The notes under the pieces were generated by a model. The model was given only the letters and a program-made list of their open reading frames with translations. It did no database searches and was not told where the DNA came from. A DNA stretch of 35,075 nt, from the NCBI GenBank assembly GCA_014859465.1, contig JACUUF010000027.1, forward strand, positions 1 through 35,075, in the 5' to 3' direction. The position numbers were made by a program, and so were the translations under genes. Shown here piece after piece: positions 16,424 to 24,775 of this stretch. Each line of letters opens with the position of its first letter. The first letter of the stretch is position 1. This DNA is from Methyloprofundus sp. GTDB lineage: Bacteria; Pseudomonadota; Gammaproteobacteria; Methylococcales; Methylomonadaceae.

Positions 16424-17635
16424 CTAAATTCCGCGCGCCATTTCAGGCAAATCATCGCGCAAGCCCATCGCATAGCGATTAAAATAATTTTTTAGCCAAG
16501 CGCTATGATTTACCCAGCTCATACCTGTACCACGCAATTGGCGAAGCACTTCATGATGTGTCGTGTACATTTTATTAATGACATCCATACTGGCCATCAT
16601 GGCCAAGTTATCGCCTTTACGCCAGCGCTCATATTGACGCAAAGTTTTATGACTACCCATGGGTCTGCCTGCTTGATTAGCCTTAATGATTAATTCTGCA
16701 ATCGCTGCAGCATCTAATAAACCGGCATTCGCACCTTGGCCAGCCAAAGGATGCATGGCATGTGCGGCGTCGCCAATTAACACAAAATGATCGCTGCTAT
16801 ATTGCTGGGCATACTGAAAGCGTAAAGGAAAAGCGCCGCGTGGACCGACTGTTAGCATTTTGCCCAAGATACCTTCGGTAGCGTGCGCTAAAGTTTGCAG
16901 AAAATCGGCAGCAGATAAGTTTAAGTAGGCTTGCGCGGTATCGTGATTTAAGGTCCAAACAATAGAGCATTGGCCGTTTTTTAACGGTAAAAGCGCTAGC
17001 GGACCTTCCGGTAAAAAACGCTGCCACGCAGTAAATTGATGGCTTTTTTCACTACTGATTGTGGCAACCAAACCATCTTGTTTATATTCCCAGCCGGTAG
17101 TTTGCATACCGGCCATCTGGCGTAAAGCTGAATCGCGGCCATCTGCCGCAATAACTAAGTCTGCGACCAATATTGTGCCATCGCTAAGTGTTATTTGAGC
17201 GCTGTCGGCACTAAGCTGCAAGTCTTCTACGATTGCAGGGCATAAGATCGTCGCGCTAGGCAATAAATCTAATTGATCCCATAAGCAAGCTACCGTCACG
17301 CGATTTTCGACAATATGCCCTAGTTCCGGAAATTCAGTATCCGCAGCGTCAAAGTGTAACACGCCGGCACTGCCCGCATCCCAAACATGCATATGATCAT
17401 AAGCACCGATACCACGCGCCTCCATTGCATCCCAAACGCCAACAGCGCGTAAAATATTTTGCGAAGCACGCGTTAAAGCGGAAACGCGAATATCGATCGG
17501 ATCTGCTGGCCATGTGCGCGCAGGATTTCTGGCATCCAATAAAGCAACATCAACGCCCGCTTGCGCTAAAGCACAAGCGGCCGTTGCCCCAACAATACCG
17601 CCACCGACAATAATAACCGCGTATTTTTTACTCAT
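16424..17635 (-). CDS. ubiI: UbiI-type FAD ubiquinone-biosynthesis hydroxylase
   Basis: A 403-residue flavoprotein mono-oxygenase of the UbiH/UbiF/UbiI/Coq6 family. The N-terminal dinucleotide motif is VIIVGGGIVGATAACALAQAG, the mid motif is VIAADGRDSALR, and GDAAHAMHPLAGQGANAG near residue 290 is the second FAD motif. The segment YDHMHVWDAG...ELGHIVENRV resembles UbiI (C5 hydroxylation) more than UbiH. Ubiquinone-ring assignment within this family is error-prone, and UbiF-type or broader specificity is possible. Its ATG overlaps the ubiH stop by four bases (ATGA), so the two are translated as a pair. Confidence 0.8.
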   Translation of the reverse strand: MSKKYAVIIVGGGIVGATAACALAQAGVDVALLDARNPARTWPADPIDIRVSALTRASQNILRAVGVWDAMEARGIGAYDHMHVWDAGSAGVLHFDAADTEFPELGHIVENRVTVACLWDQLDLLPSATILCPAIVEDLQLSADSAQITLSDGTILVADLVIAADGRDSALRQMAGMQTTGWEYKQDGLVATISSEKSHQFTAWQRFLPEGPLALLPLKNGQCSIVWTLNHDTAQAYLNLSAADFLQTLAHATEGILGKMLTVGPRGAFPLRFQYAQQYSSDHFVLIGDAAHAMHPLAGQGANAGLLDAAAIAELIIKANQAGRPMGSHKTLRQYERWRKGDNLAMMASMDVINKMYTTHHEVLRQLRGTGMSWVNHSAWLKNYFNRYAMGLRDDLPEMARGI

Positions 17636-18846
17636 ACTCGTCTCCGATTACCGATATGTGGTATGCGTGCATTTAAGCCCATGGCATAGCGCGCCAAGTG
17701 TTTTTTAGCGCCGGGAATACTGTCTAACAAAGCTAGCCCGACATTTCTCGCAGCAGCCAGTGATAGCCATTCATTAGAAAATAATTTGACCACGCTATCG
17801 GTAAAATTAATCACTGTATCGTGATCCTTTTTGCGCTGCTCCGCATAACGCTGCAAAACAGAATGCGCGCCTATATCAGCACCCTTTTGTGCAGTTTCAA
17901 GAATAATTTCCGCTAATTGCAGCACATCTCTGAGGCCTAAATTAAAGCCTTGACCTGCAACAGGGTGCAGTTGATGCACTGCGTTACCTATAATCACTGC
18001 GCGATTCGAATACATGCTTTGCGCTCGGATTAAGCTTAAGGGAAAAGAGCGCCTCGGCGCTGCCAGGCTAAATTGCCCTAATTTATAGCCAAAACAAGCC
18101 TGTAAGCTAGCCATGAAGTCGGCTTCACTGTCCAGCATTAATTGCTCAGCTTCTGCTGTGCTACGCGTCCAAACGACCGCGTAGTCTTGTTTTATCGGCA
18201 GCAACGCAAGCGGGCCTTCGGCCGTAAAGCGTTCATAAGCGGTATGCTCATGTGCCACTTGGGGTTTAATCGTGGTGACAATCGCGGTCTGCTGATATTC
18301 GGTAATGCTTTGCTCTATATCTAATAGCTTCCTGATGGTCGACTGACCGCCATCAGCACCGACAACTAGTTTGGCCGATAAGTTAAGTGCAGCCTGCTGC
18401 TGCTTTAAGCTAATATGCGCAAACTGACTATCTGCTGCAATGCCCATAACGCGTGCAGGGCAGATTTGCGGTATACCTGCTTGTGCAACTAAATCTGCAA
18501 CAACGGCCTCTAGCTCACGCGCGGTAATCACATAACCTAGGGCATCAACGCCTTCTTTTTTTGCCGAAAGGCGTGTTTTGCCAAAATGCCCTTGGTCTGA
18601 AACGTGAATACGCTTAATCGGCGTGGCTTTTGCTTGCGCGTGCTGCCAAATACCTAAGGCATCAAGCATACGCACAGAACCATTAGCTAAGGCTAAAGCA
18701 CGATCTCCGGCGGCGGCATCGTGTAATTGCTCGCGCGTATTAGCCTCAACAATAGCAATCTTTAACTCATTGTTTTGTAACGCTAATGCTAGGCAATTTC
18801 CTGCGAGACCACCGCCGATAATCAATACATCATAATCTTGCTTCAT
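17632..18846 (-). CDS. ubiH: UbiH-type FAD ubiquinone-biosynthesis hydroxylase
   Basis: A 404-residue flavoprotein mono-oxygenase that hydroxylates a polyprenyl-phenol ring carbon (C6 in E. coli UbiH). The FAD-binding VLIIGGGLAGNCLALAL starts at residue 7. The UbiH-like segment HVSDQGHFGKTRL is followed by GYVITARELE. VVGADGGQSTIRKL and GNAVHQLHPVAGQGFNLGLRD complete the FAD site; the usual GNAAHTLHP is slightly varied here. It sits between pepP and ubiI as in E. coli (pepP-ubiH-ubiI), which supports the assignment. Confidence 0.87.
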   Translation of the reverse strand: MKQDYDVLIIGGGLAGNCLALALQNNELKIAIVEANTREQLHDAAAGDRALALANGSVRMLDALGIWQHAQAKATPIKRIHVSDQGHFGKTRLSAKKEGVDALGYVITARELEAVVADLVAQAGIPQICPARVMGIAADSQFAHISLKQQQAALNLSAKLVVGADGGQSTIRKLLDIEQSITEYQQTAIVTTIKPQVAHEHTAYERFTAEGPLALLPIKQDYAVVWTRSTAEAEQLMLDSEADFMASLQACFGYKLGQFSLAAPRRSFPLSLIRAQSMYSNRAVIIGNAVHQLHPVAGQGFNLGLRDVLQLAEIILETAQKGADIGAHSVLQRYAEQRKKDHDTVINFTDSVVKLFSNEWLSLAAARNVGLALLDSIPGAKKHLARYAMGLNARIPHIGNRRRV

Positions 18847-18878
18847 GTTTAAATTCTCTTTTAGCTATGAGGAAAAGC

Positions 18879-20183
18879 TTACTGCATCATCGCTTCAATA
18901 TCAGCAATGGTTTTGGGAATCGCTTGCGTTAAAATCTCATACCCTTGTTTGGTCACTAAAACATCATCTTCTATGCGGATACCTATACCACGCCATTTAG
19001 CATCAACAGCTAAGCAATTGTGCGGAATATATAAGCCTGGCTCTATTGTTAAAACCATGCCCGGCTCTAAAAGACGCCACTGATCATCAATTTTATAATC
19101 GCCAACATCATGCACATCCATACCTAGCCAATGACCAATACGATGCATATAAAAGACTTTATAGCTTTCATCTTCGATGAGTTTATCGACTTCGCCTACC
19201 AGCAGGCCAAGCTCAACCAAACCTTGGGTTAAGACTTCAACCGAAGCATCGTGTGCTTTATTCCATGGTGCACCGGGTTTAATTTCTGCCAGAGCCGCCA
19301 ACTGAGCATCTAAAACTAATTGATACAGTGCTTTTTGTGCCGCAGAAAAGACACCATTAACCGGAAAAGTACGGGTAATATCAGCCGCATAATGATCGCA
19401 TTCGGCTCCAGCATCAATCAGCAATAAATCGCCATCATTTAATACCGCTTTATTTTCCACGTAATGCAATACACAGGCATTTTTTCCGCCAGCCACAATA
19501 GAAGGATAAGCTACAGCGCGTAGGCCGTTATCTATAAATTCATGGATAATGTCGCCTTCCACTTGATATTCATAGCGTCCGGCTTTGCAATTGAGCATAG
19601 CGCGAATATGCGCTTTGGCAGAAACATCCGCAGCTTTTTGCATTAGCTTAATCTCGGCGGGACTTTTGATTAAACGCATTTCATGCAAGGTATGCTCTAA
19701 TGAAACTAACTCGCCAGGGGCATTAATACCGCTACGCGTTTGACTGCGAATATGGGTAATCCATTCCATAAGCTGATGATCTAATTCAGGATCCCGCCCC
19801 ATGGGATAAAAAACTTTGTGCTTATTTTCTAATAAGCCAGGCAAAATATCACCTAAATCAGTAATAGGGAAAGAATCATCCGCGCCATATTTTTCTGTAG
19901 CGCCCTCTAACCCGGCATGAGCGCCTTCCCATAAAGCTTTTTTCTCATCAAATTCTTGGCAAAATAAAATATATTGCCCTTGCTCACGGCCTGGAATAAA
20001 GGCAGCTAATGCATTTGGCTCATTAAAGCCAGTTAAATAATAAAAGTCACTGTCTTGGCGAAAAGGGTAATCAACATCACGATTTCTAGTTCGTGTATTG
20101 GCGCTAGCAATAATGGCAATATTGCCCTTTCCCACTTGCGCCATTAATTGTGCTCGTCGCTTTTGAAATTCTTGTGCGTCCAA
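18879..20183 (-). CDS. pepP: Xaa-Pro aminopeptidase
   Basis: A 434-residue M24B metallopeptidase that removes N-terminal residues preceding proline. The N-terminal creatinase-like domain begins FQKRRAQLMAQVGKGNIAII and has YPFRQDSDFYYLTGF. The catalytic pita-bread domain supplies the dimetal ligands in LLIDAGAECDHYAADITRTF, HRIGHWLGMDVHDVG, TIEPGLYI and RIEDDVLVT. Length matches E. coli PepP (441). It lies 9 bases after ygfB in the conserved ygfB-pepP-ubiH-ubiI operon. Confidence 0.93.
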   Translation of the reverse strand: MDAQEFQKRRAQLMAQVGKGNIAIIASANTRTRNRDVDYPFRQDSDFYYLTGFNEPNALAAFIPGREQGQYILFCQEFDEKKALWEGAHAGLEGATEKYGADDSFPITDLGDILPGLLENKHKVFYPMGRDPELDHQLMEWITHIRSQTRSGINAPGELVSLEHTLHEMRLIKSPAEIKLMQKAADVSAKAHIRAMLNCKAGRYEYQVEGDIIHEFIDNGLRAVAYPSIVAGGKNACVLHYVENKAVLNDGDLLLIDAGAECDHYAADITRTFPVNGVFSAAQKALYQLVLDAQLAALAEIKPGAPWNKAHDASVEVLTQGLVELGLLVGEVDKLIEDESYKVFYMHRIGHWLGMDVHDVGDYKIDDQWRLLEPGMVLTIEPGLYIPHNCLAVDAKWRGIGIRIEDDVLVTKQGYEILTQAIPKTIADIEAMMQ

Positions 20184-20192
20184 TTGCTGCTC

Positions 20193-20738
20193 CTAATGCA
20201 GAGTCGTGTTGTTAGCGACATCTTTAACAATATCACTTAATTCAGTACGGATTAGCATCGTAGAAGCGCGCAAATACTCTTGAATTTCAACCAACGAACC
20301 TTCCGCCTCGTCATCATGCTCTTCTATATCCGCATCAAGCTTGGTAAATTCAACGATATCTTTAATAATATCTTGCACATCGCTAGACCATTGCTGGCTA
20401 GTACTTGCTCGACCTAAACCAAATAAAAAACCACGACACCATTGAATTAAAGCCGTACAACGAACAGCTAGACTAGCCTCTTGTTCATCAGGCAAAAACA
20501 AATCAAACAAAAACTCATCGCTTGCTAATAACTCTTTGGTTTCATCAAATAAGTTAATAAAGGCATACTTATCCTCCTCTAATAAGTGGGCATCTGCAAA
20601 AAAAGCCTCCGTCATCCATGAACTTGCCTCGGTAGCTGGATTAAGGCATAACATAGCGGTGGCAATGCCATGCGCTTCGGCAGCACTCTCAGCGGCATCT
20701 CGTTGTAAAATAATTGAATTAACTTCAGAATAGCTCAT
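20193..20738 (-). CDS. ygfB: YgfB/YecA (UPF0149) family protein
   Basis: A 181-residue acidic, helical cytosolic protein of the UPF0149 family. It has WCRGFLFGLG near the middle and conserved EIQEYLRASTMLIRTEL at the C-terminal side. Function is poorly known; the Pseudomonas homologue represses some ampicillin-resistance and pyocin genes through AlpA. The call rests on the fold-typical residues plus position directly before pepP and divergent from the zapA cluster. Confidence 0.88.
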   Translation of the reverse strand: MSYSEVNSIILQRDAAESAAEAHGIATAMLCLNPATEASSWMTEAFFADAHLLEEDKYAFINLFDETKELLASDEFLFDLFLPDEQEASLAVRCTALIQWCRGFLFGLGRASTSQQWSSDVQDIIKDIVEFTKLDADIEEHDDEAEGSLVEIQEYLRASTMLIRTELSDIVKDVANNTTLH

Positions 20739-20811
20739 TGCGTTTTAGAATAAATATTTAATAACAGTAGTGGGATAGGGTTGGCGTAACTAGCGCTCAT
20801 TTTTTTGGGTA

Positions 20812-20827
20812 GCTATGCTAACATAGC
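20812..20827. promoter_or_regulatory. 16-bp dyad between divergent ygfB and zapA operons
   Basis: GCTATG-CTAA-CATAGC is a perfect inverted repeat with a 4-base centre in the 185-bp region that must contain both divergent promoters. It could be an operator or a chance palindrome; no bound factor can be named. Confidence 0.35.
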
Positions 20828-20923
20828 GTTTAATGTTATAAACTTTTCAGAAAAAATAATCGGCCAGTATAGCGCTTTTTTATTAATTATAGGCCGTTTT
20901 TGGTTTAATTAAATGAGTCATCT

Positions 20924-21145
20924 ATGAGTACAAAAAATCCATCATTTGATATTACAGCGCTTGAAGATAAGTTAGAAGAGTTAATTCAGCGCTACAATTC
21001 CATTAAGCAGGAAAATACCAGCTTAAAAGTAAAACAAGATGAATTAGTTAAAGAAAAAGCTAAACTAGTTGAAAAAACTAACTTAGCTCGCACCCGTGTA
21101 GAGGCAATGATTAGTCGTTTAAAAACAATGGAACATGACTCATGA
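20924..21145 (+). CDS. TIGR02449 family ZapB-like coiled-coil protein
   Basis: A 73-residue, highly charged, almost wholly coiled-coil protein (LEDKLEELIQRYNSIKQENT). It fits the TIGR02449 family found immediately upstream of zapA in many gammaproteobacteria and is comparable in size and character to the division protein ZapB. A role in the Z-ring with ZapA is inferred from position. Its stop overlaps the zapA start by four bases (ATGA). Confidence 0.8.
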   Translation: MSTKNPSFDITALEDKLEELIQRYNSIKQENTSLKVKQDELVKEKAKLVEKTNLARTRVEAMISRLKTMEHDS

Positions 21146-21441
21146 GTAAACAAGAAGCTCCGGTCTCACTCATTATCCTTGGCAAAGAGTATAAAATTAT
21201 GTGCGCCGCTGAAGAGCAGGAAGATTTAATTGATTCAGCCCATCAATTAGACGAGCAAATGCGCAAGATTCGTTTAACAGGCAAAGTATCTGGCGCTGAA
21301 CGCACAGCAGTACTTGCCGCACTAAACTTAACCCATGAGTTAATGCAAGCGAAGAAAAATGCCATACCTGATGGCTCAGGGATAAGCAAGCAGTTAAATA
21401 AAATGTATCTTAAGATCGAAACGGCGTTAAAAAACGTTTAG
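21142..21441 (+). CDS. zapA: Cell division protein ZapA
   Basis: A 99-residue ZapA, which binds and cross-links FtsZ filaments at mid-cell. The N-terminal head carries SLIILGKEYKIMCAAEEQEDL, matching the family pattern (I-L-G-K-x-Y), followed by the long C-terminal helix with AALNLTHEL. It is translationally coupled to the coiled-coil gene upstream. The stop codon lies inside the promoter of the 6S RNA gene that follows. Confidence 0.92.
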   Translation: MSKQEAPVSLIILGKEYKIMCAAEEQEDLIDSAHQLDEQMRKIRLTGKVSGAERTAVLAALNLTHELMQAKKNAIPDGSGISKQLNKMYLKIETALKNV

Positions 21442-21444
21442 AAT
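21416..21444 (+). promoter_or_regulatory. Promoter of the 6S RNA gene
   Basis: TCGAAA (21416-21421, 4/6 to TTGACA) and TAGAAT (21439-21444, 5/6 to TATAAT) are separated by exactly 17 bases. They overlap the last codons and stop of zapA. The start would fall about 21450-21451, where the 6S terminal stem begins. Confidence 0.6.
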
Positions 21445-21449
21445 ATCCC

Positions 21450-21632
21450 TCGTATCTCCTGTCGCGTTCGACAGTGGAGTGGGTGTTCCTTGGACCTGTA
21501 ATTACCCCGGGGATCGACTCGTGTACTGGTGTGCATGTCCGCTTGCGGAAAGCCTGAAATGCACGATAGATTCCCACTTGAACCATTCGGTTCAAGGACG
21601 ATGCTTCGCATCGGCGCATACGGGAGATACGC
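21450..21632 (+). ncRNA. ssrS: 6S RNA (SsrS)
   Basis: This is the RNA that mimics an open promoter and binds the sigma-70 RNA polymerase holoenzyme in stationary phase. The ends pair: CGTATCTCC (from 21451) with GGAGATACG (ending 21631). The conserved 3'-half segment CACTTGAACC-ATTC-GGTTCAAGG is typical of gammaproteobacterial 6S RNA (CCUUGAACC...GGUUCAAGG). Length of about 183 bases is normal. It lies directly after zapA, the place of ssrS in E. coli, and is followed by TTTTT at 21633. The usual next gene, ygfA (5-formyl-THF cyclo-ligase), is replaced by a DUF3530 gene. Confidence 0.88.
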
Positions 21633-21781
21633 TTTTTATTCCTCGGTCTGCTGGCTTTCGCCCAGAAAATGCAGCGACGTCTTAATCTGGCATTTATATT
21701 CAATTAAAGTTTACCTGTCACTTTCGAGCTGACTTTGTCTCGCAGCCAATACCCCCCACTAGAGACACGCGTGGTCTAAGT

Positions 21782-22552
21782 ATGTTAATTAGAAAAGTAG
21801 CGATTGCTTTAATTTTTTGTCTGATCAGTGTTAATCTTTATGCCACAGATGCAACGCGTGAAGCGCAGTATGCTAGAGAAATTTCCGCAGGCAGTGCCAA
21901 GGACGAGGTGATTTGGCTGGGCGAACCTAATAAACGTTTCTTAGTGCTCTATAGAGAGTCGGAGCAATCAGGCTTTAAAGGAACGGCGATTTTACTGCAT
22001 CATATGGGCAGCCATCCTGATAATGACCCGCTTATTTATACGCTGAGGCGTGAATTGGCACAGCATAATTGGGCAACCTTTGCGTTACAAATGCCCTTGC
22101 GTGAGAAGGGTGCTACAGAAGCTGATTATTACCCCTTATTCCCTGAAGCAAAACAAAGAATTGACCAAGCAGCGCGCCATTTAGTTGCGCATGGCTCAGA
22201 ATCCATAGTTTTGATAGGTCACCAGCTAGGGGCTTTAATGGCATTATATGCGCAAGCGAATGAGCCGACGCAAGAAATTAAGGCACTGGTTACTATCGGC
22301 TTAAACGCGCCTGACTCAGACAGTAAAAATGCGCAAACATTCGAATTAATTAAGCAGGTTCGCATTCCATTTTTCGACATCTACGGTGAACAAGACGGCC
22401 AAGATATTGTTGACAGCGCAAGAGAAAGACGGATTTCAGCACGCAACAATAAACACTACCGTCAATTCAAATTAAACCGAGCTAGCTCGCCTTATTGGCA
22501 TGATCAAGCTGTAGTTGTTAAGCGTGTCTATGGCTGGTTAAGTCATTATTAA
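21782..22552 (+). CDS. DUF3530 alpha/beta-hydrolase-like secreted protein
   Basis: A 256-residue protein with an N-terminal signal peptide (VAIALIFCLISVNLYATDA), so it is probably periplasmic. The remainder resembles the DUF3530 family with an alpha/beta-hydrolase layout: GTAILLHHMGSHPD (oxyanion region), VLIGHQLGALMALYA at the nucleophile elbow, IYGEQDG and a late His in SPYWHDQ. The elbow reads G-H-Q-L-G, so the usual nucleophilic Ser is replaced by Gln, which is common in DUF3530 and leaves catalysis in doubt. It starts 150 bases after 6S RNA and may be transcribed separately. Confidence 0.75.
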   Translation: MLIRKVAIALIFCLISVNLYATDATREAQYAREISAGSAKDEVIWLGEPNKRFLVLYRESEQSGFKGTAILLHHMGSHPDNDPLIYTLRRELAQHNWATFALQMPLREKGATEADYYPLFPEAKQRIDQAARHLVAHGSESIVLIGHQLGALMALYAQANEPTQEIKALVTIGLNAPDSDSKNAQTFELIKQVRIPFFDIYGEQDGQDIVDSARERRISARNNKHYRQFKLNRASSPYWHDQAVVVKRVYGWLSHY

Positions 22553-22674
22553 CAGCGCCCGATAAAAGCGACTCGCCTCATTTAAATAACCCTAAAAAAT
22601 ACTGAAATATAAGCTAGCTACGTATATACTGGAAAATTTCAATCTATTCCTTGCACAGGCGCATAAGGTCAACG

Positions 22675-23844
22675 ATGAATATTCATGAGTTTCAGGCAAA
22701 ACAACTATTTAGAGACTACAAAATACCTGTTCCCGAAAGTATGGTTGTCACTTCAGCTGAGCAAGCGTTGGCAGCAGCACAAACGCTATCCGGTGATACT
22801 TTTGCAATCAAAGCACAAGTACATGCGGGGGGGCGCGGCAAAGTAGGCGGCGTTAAAATAGTTAAAACAGCCGCAGCTGCTGCTGAAGCAGCCGGCCAAA
22901 TGTTAGGCCAACGGTTAATTACACAGCAAACAACGGCCGCTGGCTTGCCGATTAATTCTGTTTTAATTGAACAGACAACGGCTATTAAGCGTGAGTTTTA
23001 TTTAAGCTTAATCATTGATCGTCATTCAGAAAAATTGTGCTTTATCGCCTCCGAAGCTGGCGGTATGGATATTGAAGCCGTTGCCGCGGAAAGTCCGGAA
23101 AAAATAATCAGCCTGTTTATTCACCCCGCCGCAGGATTGCAAGCTTATCAGTGCCGACAAATTGCCTTTGCCTTGGGCTTACAAGGTGAGCAATTGAAAA
23201 AGCTACAGCAGCTAATGACCGGCATGATGCAGCTATTTTTAGATAAAGACGCGAGCCAAATTGAAATCAATCCTTTAGTCGAATCAGAAGCAGGCGATTT
23301 ATTAGCCTTGGATGCAAAAATCAATTTTGATGACAATGCCTGCGCCTTACATCAAGATATTCTAGCGTTACGTGATACCAGCCAAGAAGATGCCAAAGAG
23401 AATAGCGCAAAACAATTTGACCTTAATTATATTACTTTAGAAGGTAATATTGGTTGTATGGTTAATGGCGCGGGATTAGCGATGGCAACGATGGATTTAG
23501 TAAAGCTGAAAGGTGGCACGCCAGCCAATTTTCTCGATGTCGGTGGCGGCACAACCACAGAAAAAGTCACCGAAGCTTTTAAATTAATCGTCTCAGATAA
23601 CAATGTCAAAGCCGTTTTAGTTAATATATTTGGCGGTATCGTGCAATGCGATGTGATTGCTAAAGGTATTTTAGGTGCATTGGCGCAAATCAACACCGAC
23701 TTGCCGGTCATTGTCCGCTTAGAAGGCACGCATGCTGAAGAAGGCCGGGCATTACTGCATAATGTTGCGCCTAATATTATCCCTGCAAAAGATTTAGATG
23801 ATGCCGCCGAACAAGCCGTTGCCCTTGCTGGAGGTGCTGCATGA
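22675..23844 (+). CDS. sucC: Succinyl-CoA synthetase beta subunit
   Basis: A 389-residue beta subunit (E. coli SucC is 388) that carries the ATP-grasp domain and the nucleotide specificity. It opens [12 protein letters not shown] and has [14 protein letters not shown] in the ATP-grasp domain, then IEINPLV, and [18 protein letters not shown] plus [14 protein letters not shown] in the C-terminal ligase domain. I chose the ATG at 22675, with AAGG eight bases upstream, over a TTG eight codons earlier. It overlaps sucD by ATGA. The N-terminus and central motifs are closer to SucC than to malate-CoA ligase MtkA, although the families are related. Confidence 0.93.
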   Translation: MNIHEFQAKQLFRDYKIPVPESMVVTSAEQALAAAQTLSGDTFAIKAQVHAGGRGKVGGVKIVKTAAAAAEAAGQMLGQRLITQQTTAAGLPINSVLIEQTTAIKREFYLSLIIDRHSEKLCFIASEAGGMDIEAVAAESPEKIISLFIHPAAGLQAYQCRQIAFALGLQGEQLKKLQQLMTGMMQLFLDKDASQIEINPLVESEAGDLLALDAKINFDDNACALHQDILALRDTSQEDAKENSAKQFDLNYITLEGNIGCMVNGAGLAMATMDLVKLKGGTPANFLDVGGGTTTEKVTEAFKLIVSDNNVKAVLVNIFGGIVQCDVIAKGILGALAQINTDLPVIVRLEGTHAEEGRALLHNVAPNIIPAKDLDDAAEQAVALAGGAA

Positions 23845-24725
23845 GCATTTTAATTGATCAACATAGCAAAGTGATTTGCCAAGGTTTTACCGGTAAACAA
23901 GGCACTTTTCATGCGCGCCACGCTTTAGATTACGGCACGAAGTTAATTGCCGGAGTAACGCCAGGGCGCGGTGGCTCAGAGCATTTGGGTTTGCCGGTAT
24001 TTAATACCGTGCAACAGGCTTATGATGCAACCCAAGCCGATGCCAGCGTCATTTATGTGCCACCTTTTTTTGCCGCTGATGCCATTTTAGAGGCAGTGGA
24101 TGCGGGTATTAAATTAATTGTTTGTATTACCGAAGGCATTCCCGTTTTACATATGCTGCGCGTTAAAGCCGCCATGCAAGACAGCGGTGCTTTATTAATC
24201 GGCCCTAATTGCCCAGGCATTATCACGCCCGAGCAATGCAAAATTGGCATTATGCCCGGCAATATTCATCAAGTCGGTGCTATCGGCATTGTTTCACGCT
24301 CAGGTACTTTAACTTACGAAGCGGTACACCAAACGACGCAACAAGGCTTGGGGCAAAGTACCTGTGTCGGCATTGGCGGTGATCCTATTCATGGCATGAA
24401 TTTTATCGATGTTATCAGCCGATTTCAGGCCGATGACCAAACTCAAGGTATTATTATGGTCGGTGAAATTGGCGGCAGTGAAGAAGAAGAAGCAGCTGAA
24501 TATATTAAACATCATGTGACCAAGCCTGTGGTCTCTTATATTACTGGTTTGACGGCTCCAGCAGGAAAACGCATGGGTCATGCAGGCGCGATTGTCACTG
24601 GCGGTAAAGGTACCGCTGAGGGCAAAGTTAATGCGCTGAAAGCAGCCGGAGTGGAAGTCGTTAACTCGCCTTCAGTAATGGGTATAGCAATGAAGGAACA
24701 GCTACTAGCAAGGCAAAGTGCGTAA
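23841..24725 (+). CDS. sucD: Succinyl-CoA synthetase alpha subunit
   Basis: A 294-residue alpha subunit with the CoA-binding Rossmann domain ([18 protein letters not shown]) and the phospho-His site [17 protein letters not shown] with His247, matching His246 of E. coli. [20 protein letters not shown] is also family-typical. With SucC it interconverts succinyl-CoA and succinate with substrate-level phosphorylation in the TCA cycle. It is coupled to sucC by a 4-base overlap. No sdh, odhA or odhB genes are adjacent, so the pair stands alone here. Confidence 0.94.
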   Translation: MSILIDQHSKVICQGFTGKQGTFHARHALDYGTKLIAGVTPGRGGSEHLGLPVFNTVQQAYDATQADASVIYVPPFFAADAILEAVDAGIKLIVCITEGIPVLHMLRVKAAMQDSGALLIGPNCPGIITPEQCKIGIMPGNIHQVGAIGIVSRSGTLTYEAVHQTTQQGLGQSTCVGIGGDPIHGMNFIDVISRFQADDQTQGIIMVGEIGGSEEEEAAEYIKHHVTKPVVSYITGLTAPAGKRMGHAGAIVTGGKGTAEGKVNALKAAGVEVVNSPSVMGIAMKEQLLARQSA

Positions 24726-24775
24726 AAGAAAGCGTTATATTAACAAATAATAATAAACAACTTGAGGGAAACACC

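Noticed and set aside
21410-21732. Short open frames on both strands over the 6S RNA
   Set aside because: They lie across a structured RNA with a clear promoter and paired ends, and none resembles a protein family.
22675-24725. Malate-CoA ligase (mtkA-mtkB) of the serine cycle instead of sucCD
   Set aside because: N-terminal and central motifs follow SucC/SucD closely, and no serine-cycle genes are adjacent.
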